Source: Tabrizicola sp. (GTDB lineage Bacteria; Pseudomonadota; Alphaproteobacteria; Rhodobacterales; Rhodobacteraceae). Taken from it: a stretch of DNA of 64,000 nt. Both the position numbers and the translations under genes were made by a program. The DNA lies in contig NZ_JAUCZH010000003.1 in the NCBI RefSeq assembly GCF_030373185.1, positions 62,001-126,000 on the forward strand, read 5' to 3'. Positions 24,679 to 33,047 of the stretch are shown piece by piece. Below the pieces are notes generated by a model, which was given only the letters and a program-made list of their open reading frames with translations, did not search any database and was not told the DNA's origin. Each line of letters opens with the position of its first letter. The first letter of the stretch is position 1.

Positions 24679-26612
24679 CATTGCAGCCGATCCCGGGGCA
24701 TCTGCGCCTCCGCACCGTTCCAGGAGCCGGAAATGCTCCACGCCTCATCCCGGACGCTGCGGCGATAGGTGATGTCGCCGCTGTGGCTTCCGGAAACCGC
24801 AAGCTTCAGGGTCATGCCATCGGTTTCGTCGCCGATGTTGATTTCAGCCCCGGTGCCGCTGATCTTCAGATCAGGCCAGAACCGGCAATCGGCAAACCGG
24901 TAATCCGTCCCGGAATAGGTGGCGGTTGCCGTAAACGTGCCGCCATGGTTGCAGCCAAGGATGATTGGATAGGCCCCGTCCCATGTGGTCAGGGGAATGA
25001 TCTGGTAAAGTTCCACATCCACGGCACGGGCAACGGCAAGCGGGTCAGCCCGCTTTTCGGCAGTCGTCAGGGTAAGGGGCGTATAGTCGGCCACGAAATT
25101 CTGTTCGCAGTGCTGCTCCGGTGCCGCAGGCAAGATGCCGTCAAACAGCAAGTCCTGAACGATGGTATCCGGGCAGGCAAGGCCGCGCCCCCAGATCACA
25201 TGCGGCCCGCCTTTCAGGAACACGCCAAAGGCGTTCTTCGCGTTGTCCAGCACGGAATAGGCCATGCTGATCGGGGTAATCGGATCTGCATCGCTGTTGA
25301 GAACAAGGGTCGGCCAGTCCCCCCCGGCATAAGGTTCGGGGCGCGCGGGCGGGCCTTGGTGCGGCCAGTAGGCGCAGGCCAGCCGTTCGACAAAATAGGA
25401 CCGGAGCAGTCGGGGTGCGTTTGGCGCAAAGCTGCGCGCACCTTCCAGTATCTCAGCCGCGCGGGCATCTGCCGCGCCAGAGCCGCTGTCGTAGTCGGAA
25501 CAGGTGATGGCGTAGAAGGCGGCGGGATACCAACCGGGATCTTCAAGCCCGACTTCGGTTTCAGGGTCGATATACATGTTGGCGTAGCCCAGTTGCAGCA
25601 TCGGCCCCGAATCGCCACGTCCGGCGGCAGCAAGGATGCGCAGAAACTCTGCCCGGCCCTCGGGCGAATAGAGCGCGTAGAACGCGTTCGATTCCAGCAT
25701 CGAGGACGTAAGCGCGCGACGGGCCACGGATCCATCGGATAGCGTAAGATCAACCGCCAGCGGTCCGGCGGCCAGACGGCTGGCCAGATCGTCGTAAACC
25801 TGCGCCGCTGTCCCGTTCATGTCGGCCTTGCAAGCGGGAATATCGGCGCAGGCATCGAACATCCGCGTCAGCAACCGCTCGGCCGCGATGGAATAGGCGG
25901 CATAGAACCCCTCGGCCCCAAGGCTCAGGTCAACCACCCCGTCAAGGATCACCCCGCGCACGGCCTGCGGAAAGGCCGTGGCATAGGCCTGCGCGATCTG
26001 AGTGCCGTAACTTTCCCCGTACATCCAGACCTTGGGCGATCCGATGGCCAGCCGGAACGCCTCAAGATCCCGAATCGTCTGATCCGAGTTGATGACGGGC
26101 AACAGATCATCGGCATCCAGTTCGGCAACGCAGTCCCGCACAAAGCTGCGGGCCAGGGCCATTGTCTTGCCGTCGTCGTCAAGCGACACCGGCGCGATGT
26201 CGAAACGGGCCTGCGCCGTGGGGCAGGCAAGGCCATGGTCCGGGCCAGTGCCACGCTGATCAACAAAGACGATGTCAAGATACTGGGTCAGCGCGGCATC
26301 GAATACGCCAAGGTAGCTTTCCGCCGATGAAAGACCCGACCCACCCGGACCTCCGACGAAAAAGAACAAGAGCCCCCGGCTTTCGACAGTGGCGAAACTG
26401 AGCGCAAAGGTGATGTCGATCGTCTGGGCCGGATCGTTGGCCCGGTGGTCCAACGGCACGGTCATCGTGGTGCAGGACAGGCTACTGAGGTCACAAGGGA
26501 ACAGTGCCATCCCCGAGACAGCCTCGACCAGCGGAATGTCAGCCAGAGCCGGTGCGGAAATGACGCCGCAGAGGGCTATGGTCGCTGCAAGGCGCATGGA
26601 GCTGTCCGTCAT
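24678..26612 (-). CDS. Secreted alpha/beta hydrolase (S33 / TAP-like)
   Basis: A 644-residue exported hydrolase. Signal peptide to about residue 24. The alpha/beta core has FFFVGGPGGSG (oxyanion loop), VDQRGTG, nucleophile Ser201 in YGESYGTQ, an aspartate in NSDADPITP and a histidine in GGPHVIW, as in tripeptidyl-aminopeptidase-like S33 proteins. About 130 residues beyond the core form a beta-rich domain (FTATATYSGTDYRFADCRFWPD) that is not part of the usual fold. It is the last gene of the aminotransferase-dioxygenase-sulfotransferase unit; its ATG overlaps the sulfotransferase stop (ATGA), so it is translated from the same message. Confidence 0.82.
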   Translation of the reverse strand: MTDSSMRLAATIALCGVISAPALADIPLVEAVSGMALFPCDLSSLSCTTMTVPLDHRANDPAQTIDITFALSFATVESRGLLFFFVGGPGGSGLSSAESYLGVFDAALTQYLDIVFVDQRGTGPDHGLACPTAQARFDIAPVSLDDDGKTMALARSFVRDCVAELDADDLLPVINSDQTIRDLEAFRLAIGSPKVWMYGESYGTQIAQAYATAFPQAVRGVILDGVVDLSLGAEGFYAAYSIAAERLLTRMFDACADIPACKADMNGTAAQVYDDLASRLAAGPLAVDLTLSDGSVARRALTSSMLESNAFYALYSPEGRAEFLRILAAAGRGDSGPMLQLGYANMYIDPETEVGLEDPGWYPAAFYAITCSDYDSGSGAADARAAEILEGARSFAPNAPRLLRSYFVERLACAYWPHQGPPARPEPYAGGDWPTLVLNSDADPITPISMAYSVLDNAKNAFGVFLKGGPHVIWGRGLACPDTIVQDLLFDGILPAAPEQHCEQNFVADYTPLTLTTAEKRADPLAVARAVDVELYQIIPLTTWDGAYPIILGCNHGGTFTATATYSGTDYRFADCRFWPDLKISGTGAEINIGDETDGMTLKLAVSGSHSGDITYRRSVRDEAWSISGSWNGAEAQMPRDRLQ

Positions 26613-27325
26613 ATGGCGTGGGCGGCAAGGCGGTCATGCGCCGCAAGCGCCTGATCTGCAAGGTGCTGGTACTCGGGTGGCAGGTCGGGCAGCGGGCCTT
26701 CAGGGTCTTCGAACCCGGTGGATCGGTGGACGGCATTATACCAATGCGGCGCCCAGACCCCGTCATGGGGCTTTGGTCCAGCAGGCCAATGCAGCATCCG
26801 GTCGGTAAAGGGCAGGCCAAGGGCATCGCAAAGCCGGGTCAGCGCCTGCCGCGGGTTCTGGCGGATCGATTCGGCAGTGATCACTGGCGGCACGGCGCCT
26901 GTCAGATCTGCGACCTGGTCAAAAAGCTCGGCCTGCTGAACAAATCCGATGTCGGCAAGGGTCGGGGCTTCGCGCTTCTTGACATAGCTGGCAATGACCC
27001 GGGCCGGGTGGCGCAGCAGGAAGACATTGGTAAGGCCGCGCAGGAAGCCCCGGTCGAAATCGGGGATCATGTGCATCGTCATGTGCTTTTGATACCAGTG
27101 CGGCAGGCTGTCCGGGTTGGGGCCAGCGCAAAGGGTGGCAACCTTTGCCGGGTCGGTTGGCTGCGAAGCAATCACCTCGGCCCGCATCGGATGGTCGATA
27201 CCGGTGGCGGACAGGTAGGCGGCATAGAAGGGTTCGTCGCTGACGGCACAATCACCCCGGGCCGCGAAGGCATACATCATCGCGGTTGAAAGGTTCCGGG
27301 GGCCGGACCACATGGCGATCTTCAT
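26609..27325 (-). CDS. Sulfotransferase-family protein
   Basis: A 238-residue protein with the PAPS-binding motifs of sulfotransferases: an N-terminal phosphosulfate loop MWSGPRNLSTAMM (residues 5-17) and a 3'-phosphate motif LLRHPARVIASY with Arg105 and Ser113. It would transfer sulfate from PAPS to a hydroxyl or amine; the acceptor is unknown. A longer frame reaches back to 27517, inside the dioxygenase gene; the ATG at 27325 starts exactly at the conserved MKIAMWSG. Ten bases separate it from the dioxygenase gene and it overlaps the hydrolase gene by four. It is sometimes labelled HAD hydrolase or aminotransferase-like in databases; I see no HAD motif. Confidence 0.78.
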   Translation of the reverse strand: MKIAMWSGPRNLSTAMMYAFAARGDCAVSDEPFYAAYLSATGIDHPMRAEVIASQPTDPAKVATLCAGPNPDSLPHWYQKHMTMHMIPDFDRGFLRGLTNVFLLRHPARVIASYVKKREAPTLADIGFVQQAELFDQVADLTGAVPPVITAESIRQNPRQALTRLCDALGLPFTDRMLHWPAGPKPHDGVWAPHWYNAVHRSTGFEDPEGPLPDLPPEYQHLADQALAAHDRLAAHAI

Positions 27326-27335
27326 GGTGCGATCT

Positions 27336-28520
27336 TCATAGGCTGCGCTTTGCGGCCTGGGCATCAAGGGCGGCGCCAAGGGTTTCGGCTGCCCAGCGCT
27401 CCGCCAGCGCCTCATGCACAAGCGCGGCCTGCGACTTCGGGGCAAGGCCGCCGATGGGCGGGTCGCGGTCAAGGTTGGTGGGGAAGCTGTAGCCTTCCGC
27501 GCTGGCGGCGATGGCATTGGCGATCTGGTCTTCGGTCATGTCCTTGGCAGCAAGCAGAGCCGGGTAAAGCGCCTTGACCATCGCGGTGCGGTCGATGGCT
27601 TCCATCGCACGGCCATAGGCCGATGAGACCTGAAACAGGTTTACCATCCGCTTGATATCCGCGGACCGGTTGGTTCCGGCGGCATGAAAGAGGGCGGGCG
27701 AGAAGAACAGCATATCCCCCTTGGCCAGCGGCAATTGCACGGCATTCGCGTCGAAATAGGCGCGGAAATCGGGGCGGCTGGTGGCAAGGTAGCCGGGGCC
27801 GTATTTCTGGCTGCCCGGCAACAGAAGCGTCGGTCCCGCCTCCAGCGGCGCATCGACATGGGCGATGGCACCTTGCAGGGTCAGCATGGGCGAGAACAGG
27901 TGGACATGGGCGGGATAGGCCGCGACTGCCTCGGCAGACTGGAAGCCAAGGTGATAGTCGCGGTGCGGCGATTGCGCGGCACCGCCGGGATTCACCACGT
28001 TCAGTTGCGCGGTCATCTGGTAGTAGGGGCCAAGCCAGGCCTCACTGACAAGGGCAAGGAAGGCATTGGCGTAGTAGCGGGCGAAGTTGGCGGGATCGGC
28101 GAGGCAGTGCTTTTCAAGGCTGTTCCAAAGCCGGTCATTCGCGCCCGGCTTGGCGAAATGGTCGCCGCCGCCGGTGCCTGAGCGGTTCTGCTGGTCGATC
28201 AGGTCGCGGAATATGTCCGAGGCGCGGTCGATCATCGCAGTGTCAGGCTCGGCTCCTTGCAGGACGATCACGCCGGGTCCGCTGGCAAAGGCCTCGGCCC
28301 ATTCGGCGCGAAGGGCCTGGCAGAAGACGGGGTCGGCGATCTGCGGGGCAAGGGCGCGGCAATCGTAGATCAGGACGCCCTTTTCAAGTGCTGCGGCCAG
28401 GGGGTAATCAGCCCGGTCGGTCCGCACCTCGCAGATTGCGGCGAAGTCGGCAAGGTCACAGCCTTCGGCGGTGAAATAGCCGCGCTGCACCAGCTGCTTC
28501 TGGCGATCCATCATCTGCAT
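27336..28520 (-). CDS. Phytanoyl-CoA dioxygenase-family (Fe(II)/2-oxoglutarate) oxygenase
   Basis: A 394-residue cytosolic oxygenase of the PhyH family. The facial triad is visible: His186-x-Asp188 in SPHRDYH and His279 in LFHAAGTNRS, with Arg285 placed to bind 2-oxoglutarate. GSQKYGPGY and LPLAKGDMLFF are typical. It would hydroxylate a small molecule. The ATG at 28520 is used; two further ATGs follow within four codons. It lies 31 bases after the aminotransferase and 10 bases before the sulfotransferase. That order suggests amino transfer, hydroxylation and sulfation of the new hydroxyl, which is inference. Confidence 0.85.
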   Translation of the reverse strand: MQMMDRQKQLVQRGYFTAEGCDLADFAAICEVRTDRADYPLAAALEKGVLIYDCRALAPQIADPVFCQALRAEWAEAFASGPGVIVLQGAEPDTAMIDRASDIFRDLIDQQNRSGTGGGDHFAKPGANDRLWNSLEKHCLADPANFARYYANAFLALVSEAWLGPYYQMTAQLNVVNPGGAAQSPHRDYHLGFQSAEAVAAYPAHVHLFSPMLTLQGAIAHVDAPLEAGPTLLLPGSQKYGPGYLATSRPDFRAYFDANAVQLPLAKGDMLFFSPALFHAAGTNRSADIKRMVNLFQVSSAYGRAMEAIDRTAMVKALYPALLAAKDMTEDQIANAIAASAEGYSFPTNLDRDPPIGGLAPKSQAALVHEALAERWAAETLGAALDAQAAKRSL

Positions 28521-28551
28521 ATGTCCGTCCCCCGAATTTTCCGGGCCATCA

Positions 28552-29451
28552 TCAGGCCCCGACCAAGGCCTTGTAAAGCCCGCGCAGGCGTTCGGTCATC
28601 GGGCCGATCTGGCCGGTACCGATCTGTCGGCCGTCGATGCTGCCAACCGGGGTCTGCGCGCCGAAGGTGCCAGTCAGGAACGCCTCATCCGCCGAATAGG
28701 TGTCGACGAGGGAGAAGTTGCGCTCGAATACCGGGATGGCATTGGCGCGGCAAAGGTCGATGACCTTCTGGCGGGTGATCCCGTTCATGCAGTAATCGCC
28801 GGTCGAGGTCCAAACCTCGCCCTTCCTCACGATGAAGAAATTGCAGGCGTTGGTGGTGTTCACGAAGCCATGCACGTCCAGCATCAGCGCCTCATCCGCG
28901 CCGGCCTTTTCGGCGGCGATGCAGGCGAGGATACAGTTGAGCTTGGAGTGGGAGTTCAGCTTGGGATCCTGCGTCATCGGCAACCCGCGCAGGTGCGGCA
29001 CGGTGGCAAGGCGGATCGGGCGCGGCAGTTTCTGACGGCTGTGTTCCATGATGATCACCATGGTCGGGCCTTGCTGGCTCAGCTTCGGGTGTTGGAAGGG
29101 CCGGGTCTTGACCCCACGCGTCACCATCAGCCGGGCGTGGGCGTCAGTGGTCATGCCGTTGCCGGCCTGCGTTTCAAGAACGGCGGCTATCACCTGATCC
29201 CTGGTGCGGCCGATATCAAGGTCGATGGCCTTTGCTGCTTCGAACAACCGGTCGATGTGTTCGTCAAGGAAGGTCCAGCGGTTGCTGTAAAGCCGGATGC
29301 CCTCCCACACGCCGTCACCCAGCATGAAGCCGGAATCGTAGACAGACACCATTGCCTGCGCCTTTGGCACCACACGGCCATTGACCCAGATCAGGATGCC
29401 TTCGTTGCGGGCGTCATCCTCGGCCTGATGGGTTGAAACATTGTCGGTCAT
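28552..29451 (-). CDS. Class IV (fold type IV) PLP aminotransferase
   Basis: A 299-residue aminotransferase of the branched-chain/D-amino-acid/aminodeoxychorismate-lyase fold. Lys170 in LNSHSKLNCILA is the PLP lysine; Glu and the phosphate-binding TNACNFF and GITRQKV segments follow, and the N-terminus has VYDSGFMLGDGVWEGIR. Substrate preference between branched-chain and D-amino acids cannot be read. A longer frame starts at 29514, but ATG at 29451 gives the normal N-terminus. It is the first gene of the four-gene unit and is divergent from msrA. Confidence 0.87.
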   Translation of the reverse strand: MTDNVSTHQAEDDARNEGILIWVNGRVVPKAQAMVSVYDSGFMLGDGVWEGIRLYSNRWTFLDEHIDRLFEAAKAIDLDIGRTRDQVIAAVLETQAGNGMTTDAHARLMVTRGVKTRPFQHPKLSQQGPTMVIIMEHSRQKLPRPIRLATVPHLRGLPMTQDPKLNSHSKLNCILACIAAEKAGADEALMLDVHGFVNTTNACNFFIVRKGEVWTSTGDYCMNGITRQKVIDLCRANAIPVFERNFSLVDTYSADEAFLTGTFGAQTPVGSIDGRQIGTGQIGPMTERLRGLYKALVGA

Positions 29452-29595
29452 CTGCACCCCCGGTTTCGGCCACGCTAGGCCGGGATTGTTGCAAGGTGAA
29501 GGGGGGAGGATCACCCTTTGGTGACCTCACGCCCCGGTGAGTGGACGGGGGCGGGCGGCGGCCCCAGGGTTTGGGAGGAATGTGAGGAACGGATC

Positions 29596-30207
29596 ATGTG
29601 GAAACTTGCGATTGCGGTCTTGCTGGCGACGACCGGCGCGGCGGCGGCACAGACGGAAAAGGCGATTGTGGCCGGGGGCTGCTTTTGGTGCGTGGAATCG
29701 GATTTCGAGCCGGTGCCGGGGGTGATGGGCGTGGTCTCGGGCTATACCGGCGGATCATTGCAGAACCCGACCTACAAGAACCATGCCGGGCATTATGAGG
29801 CGGTCGAGATCACCTTCGACAACGCGGTGATTTCCTATGACGAGGTGATCGCCAAGTTCCTGCGGTCAGTGGACGTGCTGGACGCGGGCGGGCAGTTCTG
29901 CGACCGGGGTGATGCCTACCGGACAGCGGTTTTCGTTTCGAGCGACGCCCAGAAGAAAGCGGCGGTGGCGGCGGTGGCGAATGCGGAAGCGGCGCTGGGC
30001 AAGAAGATCGTGACCCCGGTGCTGGCGGCCAAGACCTTCTGGATCGCCGAGGACTATCATCAGGACTACTACAAGGGGTCGAACATCGTGCTGACCCGGG
30101 CAGGGCCGAAATCGCAGGCCAATGCCTACAAATTCTATCGCAAGGCATGCGGGCGGGATGCACGGGTGCGAGAGTTGTGGGGCGCAGAGGCCTTTCCGGG
30201 GAAGTGA
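29596..30207 (+). CDS. msrA: Exported peptide-methionine (S)-S-oxide reductase MsrA
   Basis: A 203-residue MsrA preceded by a signal peptide (MWKLAIAVLLATTGAAAA), so it most likely repairs oxidised methionines in the periplasm. The catalytic motif GGCFWCVE has Cys29, and the family segments SGYTGG, HAGHYEAVEITFD and EDYHQDYY are present. A Cys near the C-terminus (RKACGRD) may be the resolving residue. The ATG at 29596 has GAGGAAC upstream; an earlier in-frame start at 29518 would bury the signal. It is divergent from the aminotransferase unit and ends in a convergent gap with a stem-loop repeat. Confidence 0.93.
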   Translation: MWKLAIAVLLATTGAAAAQTEKAIVAGGCFWCVESDFEPVPGVMGVVSGYTGGSLQNPTYKNHAGHYEAVEITFDNAVISYDEVIAKFLRSVDVLDAGGQFCDRGDAYRTAVFVSSDAQKKAAVAAVANAEAALGKKIVTPVLAAKTFWIAEDYHQDYYKGSNIVLTRAGPKSQANAYKFYRKACGRDARVRELWGAEAFPGK

Positions 30208-30231
30208 GGCACGCCATGATCCGGCGTCGCA

Positions 30232-30297
30232 GCGGGGGTTTCACACCCCCGCACCCCCGTGGGATATTTGGAGAAGAGAAAGACAATTTTAGTCGAA
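30232..30297 (+). repeat. Stem-loop intergenic repeat, copy B
   Basis: An eight-base-pair hairpin (GCGGGGGT / ACCCCCGC, 30232-30252) with a TTCAC loop is followed by ACCCCCGTGG, ATATTTGG, an A/G-rich run and CAATTTTAGTCGAATT. The loop and the order of boxes match copy A at 8780-8854, although the stem sequences differ. It sits downstream of msrA in a convergent gap before the sugar operon. Confidence 0.7.
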
Positions 30298-30307
30298 TTG
30301 TCCGGGT

Positions 30308-31072
30308 TCAGTACATCAGGAACCCGCCCGAGACGTTGATCATCGCACCGGTCATGTAGCGCGCCATGTCCGAGGCGAGAAAAACGGTGGCGCCGACGTG
30401 GTCTTCGGGCAGGCCAAGGCGCTGCATCGGGATCTGCTGGATCATCGCGTCGCGGTCAGCATCGGTCTGGCCGGGGGTTTGCAGCATCGGCGTATCGACA
30501 AGACCGGGGGCCAGCGCGTTGACGCGGATGTTCAGGGGCGCCCAGCTGCGGGCCATGCCGCGGGTCATCGTAGTGATCGCGCCCTTGGTGGCGTTGTAGA
30601 CGACCGAGCCGCCGAACCCGCCGGATAGCGCGCCTTGGCTGGAGTAGTTGATCACCGAGCCGGGGGTCTTGGTGACGGCGAGGCGTTTGGCGAAGGCCTG
30701 GGTCAGGAAGAACAGCGCCTTGAGGTTGATGTCGTGCTGGGCGTCCCAGTCGCTTTCGGTGACGGTGAACAGGTCAGGGGTGCGCAGGATGATGCCCGCG
30801 ACGTTGACAAGGGTGGTGGCAAGGCCAAGGTCGGATTCGATGCGCTGGATCAGGGCGGGAAGCTGGCCGATCTGGCGCAGGTCGGCACCGTAGCCGCGAT
30901 GCCCGATCCCAAGGGCGCGGGCGGTGGTGTCGCAGGCCGATTGGTCAAGATCGACGACGGCAACCTTGCATCCAGCCTCGGCAAAGCCCTCGGCCACGGC
31001 GCGGCCGATGGCGCCGGTCGCCCCGGTCACGATGACGGTCTTGCCGGAAAGGCCCCAGTTGAGGTGGGTCAT
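30308..31072 (-). CDS. SDR-family oxidoreductase (last gene of sugar operon)
   Basis: A 254-residue classical short-chain dehydrogenase: cofactor motif VTGATGAIGRAV, NVAG, Ser in INYSSQGALSG and the catalytic Tyr-x-x-x-Lys in VVYNATKGAI. The aspartate after the second strand (VAVVDLD) suggests NAD preference. In oxidative deoxyhexose pathways an SDR oxidises C4 of the 2-keto-3-deoxy acid before hydrolysis, and its place next to the dehydratase and FAH genes fits this, though it is inference. Its ATG overlaps the dehydratase stop (ATGA). Confidence 0.87.
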   Translation of the reverse strand: MTHLNWGLSGKTVIVTGATGAIGRAVAEGFAEAGCKVAVVDLDQSACDTTARALGIGHRGYGADLRQIGQLPALIQRIESDLGLATTLVNVAGIILRTPDLFTVTESDWDAQHDINLKALFFLTQAFAKRLAVTKTPGSVINYSSQGALSGGFGGSVVYNATKGAITTMTRGMARSWAPLNIRVNALAPGLVDTPMLQTPGQTDADRDAMIQQIPMQRLGLPEDHVGATVFLASDMARYMTGAMINVSGGFLMY

Positions 31073-32193
31073 TGGTCAAGCCTTGCCGATTGCACGAGGT
31101 CTTCGTTGATCGCTATCCCAAGGCCGGGGCCTTCGGGGCGGTTGATCCAGCCGTTCGTGTGCCAGACGGGTTTGTCCACCAGATCGGCTTGGGCGGGACC
31201 GTACACGGGTTGCAGTTCCAGCTCCTTGCAGGCGGGGCAGGCGAAGCTGAGCGCCTGGCTGGCGGCTGAGACGATCGCGGTGGAAAAGTTGTGCGCGTTG
31301 GCCTGACGGCGGTGGGCGTGGCAGATCTCGGCCGCTTTCAGGAAGCCGGTGATGCCCTCGATGCGGCCGGGATCCAGGCCCACGACATCGACGGTGCCGG
31401 TGGTGACGATCTTTTCGACGCCCTTGTGGTTCCATTCCTTTTCGCCGTAGCCAATCTTCAGAGAGGTCGCGGCGCGCAGGGCCTTGTAGCCCGCGGGGTC
31501 GTGGTCACCCAGGGGTTCTTCCAGCCAATGGACGCGATAATCCTCGAACGCGCGGGCGCGCTGGATGGCGGTGGGGACGTCCCAGAAGTTCTTGATGCCA
31601 AGGTCGATCATCAACCGCTTGTCGCCGATGGCGTCACGGACAGTGCGCACGAATTCCACGTCGCGGTTGTGGTCAAAGCCCAGATGCGCGTCGCCGCGTT
31701 TGCCAAAGCCGATCTTCACGCCCTGCATGCCGTCCGCAAGGTAGCGCTGGATGTCTTCGGCCATGGCGGGGATCGAGGCTTTGGTGCCGTGGATCGAGGC
31801 GACAGCGGGCATCCTTTCGTTGGCGGGGCCGCCGAGAAGGTCAAGCAGCGAGCGGCCCAGCACCTTGCCCTTCAGATCCCAGAGCGCGATGTCGATGCCG
31901 GAGATCGCCAACGAGGCGATGCCGGCACCGTTGCCATACCACCAGCTGTGTTCCTTCAGGGCCAGCCAGATGGTGTGGATGTGCATCTCATCCTTGCCGA
32001 CAACCAGTTCCGCCAGACCGTCCACCAGGGCTTTGGCGGCGCGAGAGGCTTCGGGGAAGTAGGTGCAGCATTCGCCCCAGCCTACCGCCCCGTCTTCGGT
32101 GGTGATCTTCACAAGGCAGACCGACCGCAGCCGCGAATGGTCATTCGGTTCAGGGTAGGCGACCGGAATGGCCTCGACGCTGCGGATGGTCAT
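31069..32193 (-). CDS. Enolase-superfamily (mandelate racemase/muconate lactonizing) sugar-acid dehydratase
   Basis: A 374-residue protein with the N-terminal capping domain and a C-terminal barrel. Metal ligands appear as Asp in MIDLGIKNF, Glu in HWLEEPLGDHD and Glu in IGYGEKEWN; a Lys-rich catalytic strand (GVKIGFGKRGD) and a His in ANAHNFSTA fit the mandelate-racemase-type subgroup. Members dehydrate sugar acids such as L-fuconate or L-rhamnonate to 2-keto-3-deoxy acids. The ATG at 32193 follows the FAH stop directly; a longer frame to 32259 lies within that gene. Substrate assignment rests on operon context only. Confidence 0.82.
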   Translation of the reverse strand: MTIRSVEAIPVAYPEPNDHSRLRSVCLVKITTEDGAVGWGECCTYFPEASRAAKALVDGLAELVVGKDEMHIHTIWLALKEHSWWYGNGAGIASLAISGIDIALWDLKGKVLGRSLLDLLGGPANERMPAVASIHGTKASIPAMAEDIQRYLADGMQGVKIGFGKRGDAHLGFDHNRDVEFVRTVRDAIGDKRLMIDLGIKNFWDVPTAIQRARAFEDYRVHWLEEPLGDHDPAGYKALRAATSLKIGYGEKEWNHKGVEKIVTTGTVDVVGLDPGRIEGITGFLKAAEICHAHRRQANAHNFSTAIVSAASQALSFACPACKELELQPVYGPAQADLVDKPVWHTNGWINRPEGPGLGIAINEDLVQSARLDQ

Positions 32194-32194
32194 G

Positions 32195-33031
32195 TCAGTC
32201 CTGCTCGCAGGTTTGCTTCTGGGTGCCGAGACCTTCGATGCCAAGCTCCACCACATCACCTGCCTTCAGGTAGCGCGGCGGTTTCATGCCATGTCCGACA
32301 CCGGGGGGTGTGCCGGTCGAGATGATGTCGCCGGGGTGAAGGGTGAAGAACTGCGACAGGTAGCTGACGAGGTGCGCCACGCCATAGACCATGGTCTTGG
32401 TGGAGCCGTTCTGCACCTTTTCGCCGTTCACCGTCAGCCACATGCCAAGGTTCTGGGGATCACTCACCTCGTCAGGGGTGACCAACCAGGGACCAGTCTG
32501 CCCGAAGTTGTCGCTGGATTTGCCCTTGGTCCACTGACCCGCACGTTCCATCTGGAAGGCACGTTCCGAGACGTCGTTGATCACGCAATAGCCCGCGACA
32601 TGATCCAGCGCCTGATCTTCGGTGATGTATTTGGCGGGCTTGCCGATGACGACGCCCAGTTCCACCTCCCAATCCGTCTTGACCGATCCGCGCGGGATCA
32701 GGATCGGGTCGCTCGGGCCGCAGATGGCACTGGTGGCCTTCAGGAAGATCACCGGCTCGGGTGGAACCTGCATACCGGATTCGGCGGCGTGGTCGGCGTA
32801 GTTCAGGCCGATGCAGATGAACTTGCCGGTGCCGCCGACGCATGCCCCAAGGCGGGGGTTGCCTTCAACCTTGGGCAGGCTGGCCGGATTGACGGATTTC
32901 AGCGCGTCAAGGTTGGTCAGCACCTCGCCCGAAAGGTCAGCGACCACGCCGGACAGGTCACGGATATTGCCGTCGGCATCCAGAAGGCCGGGTTTTTCCT
33001 GCCCAAGCGGGCCGTAGCGGAGAAGTTTCAT
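32195..33031 (-). CDS. Fumarylacetoacetate hydrolase-family protein
   Basis: A 278-residue FAH-fold protein. The metal site shows DWEVELGVVIG (two Glu) and INDVSERAFQ (Asp), and the end has the ISTGTPPGVGHG loop. The segment KGKSSDNFGQTGPWLVT is shared with 2,4-diketo-3-deoxy-acid hydrolases such as LRA6 of the oxidative L-rhamnose pathway and with ureidoglycolate-lyase-like proteins. Beside a mutarotase, a dehydratase and SDRs, cleavage of a diketo-deoxy acid to pyruvate plus a hydroxyacid is the most likely reaction. Confidence 0.83.
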   Translation of the reverse strand: MKLLRYGPLGQEKPGLLDADGNIRDLSGVVADLSGEVLTNLDALKSVNPASLPKVEGNPRLGACVGGTGKFICIGLNYADHAAESGMQVPPEPVIFLKATSAICGPSDPILIPRGSVKTDWEVELGVVIGKPAKYITEDQALDHVAGYCVINDVSERAFQMERAGQWTKGKSSDNFGQTGPWLVTPDEVSDPQNLGMWLTVNGEKVQNGSTKTMVYGVAHLVSYLSQFFTLHPGDIISTGTPPGVGHGMKPPRYLKAGDVVELGIEGLGTQKQTCEQD

Positions 33032-33047
33032 CGGTTTTTCCTTTGTC

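Noticed and set aside
31291-32325. 344-residue plus-strand frame opposite the enolase-superfamily gene
   Set aside because: No domain is recognisable and the opposite strand encodes a complete enzyme; it is a shadow frame.
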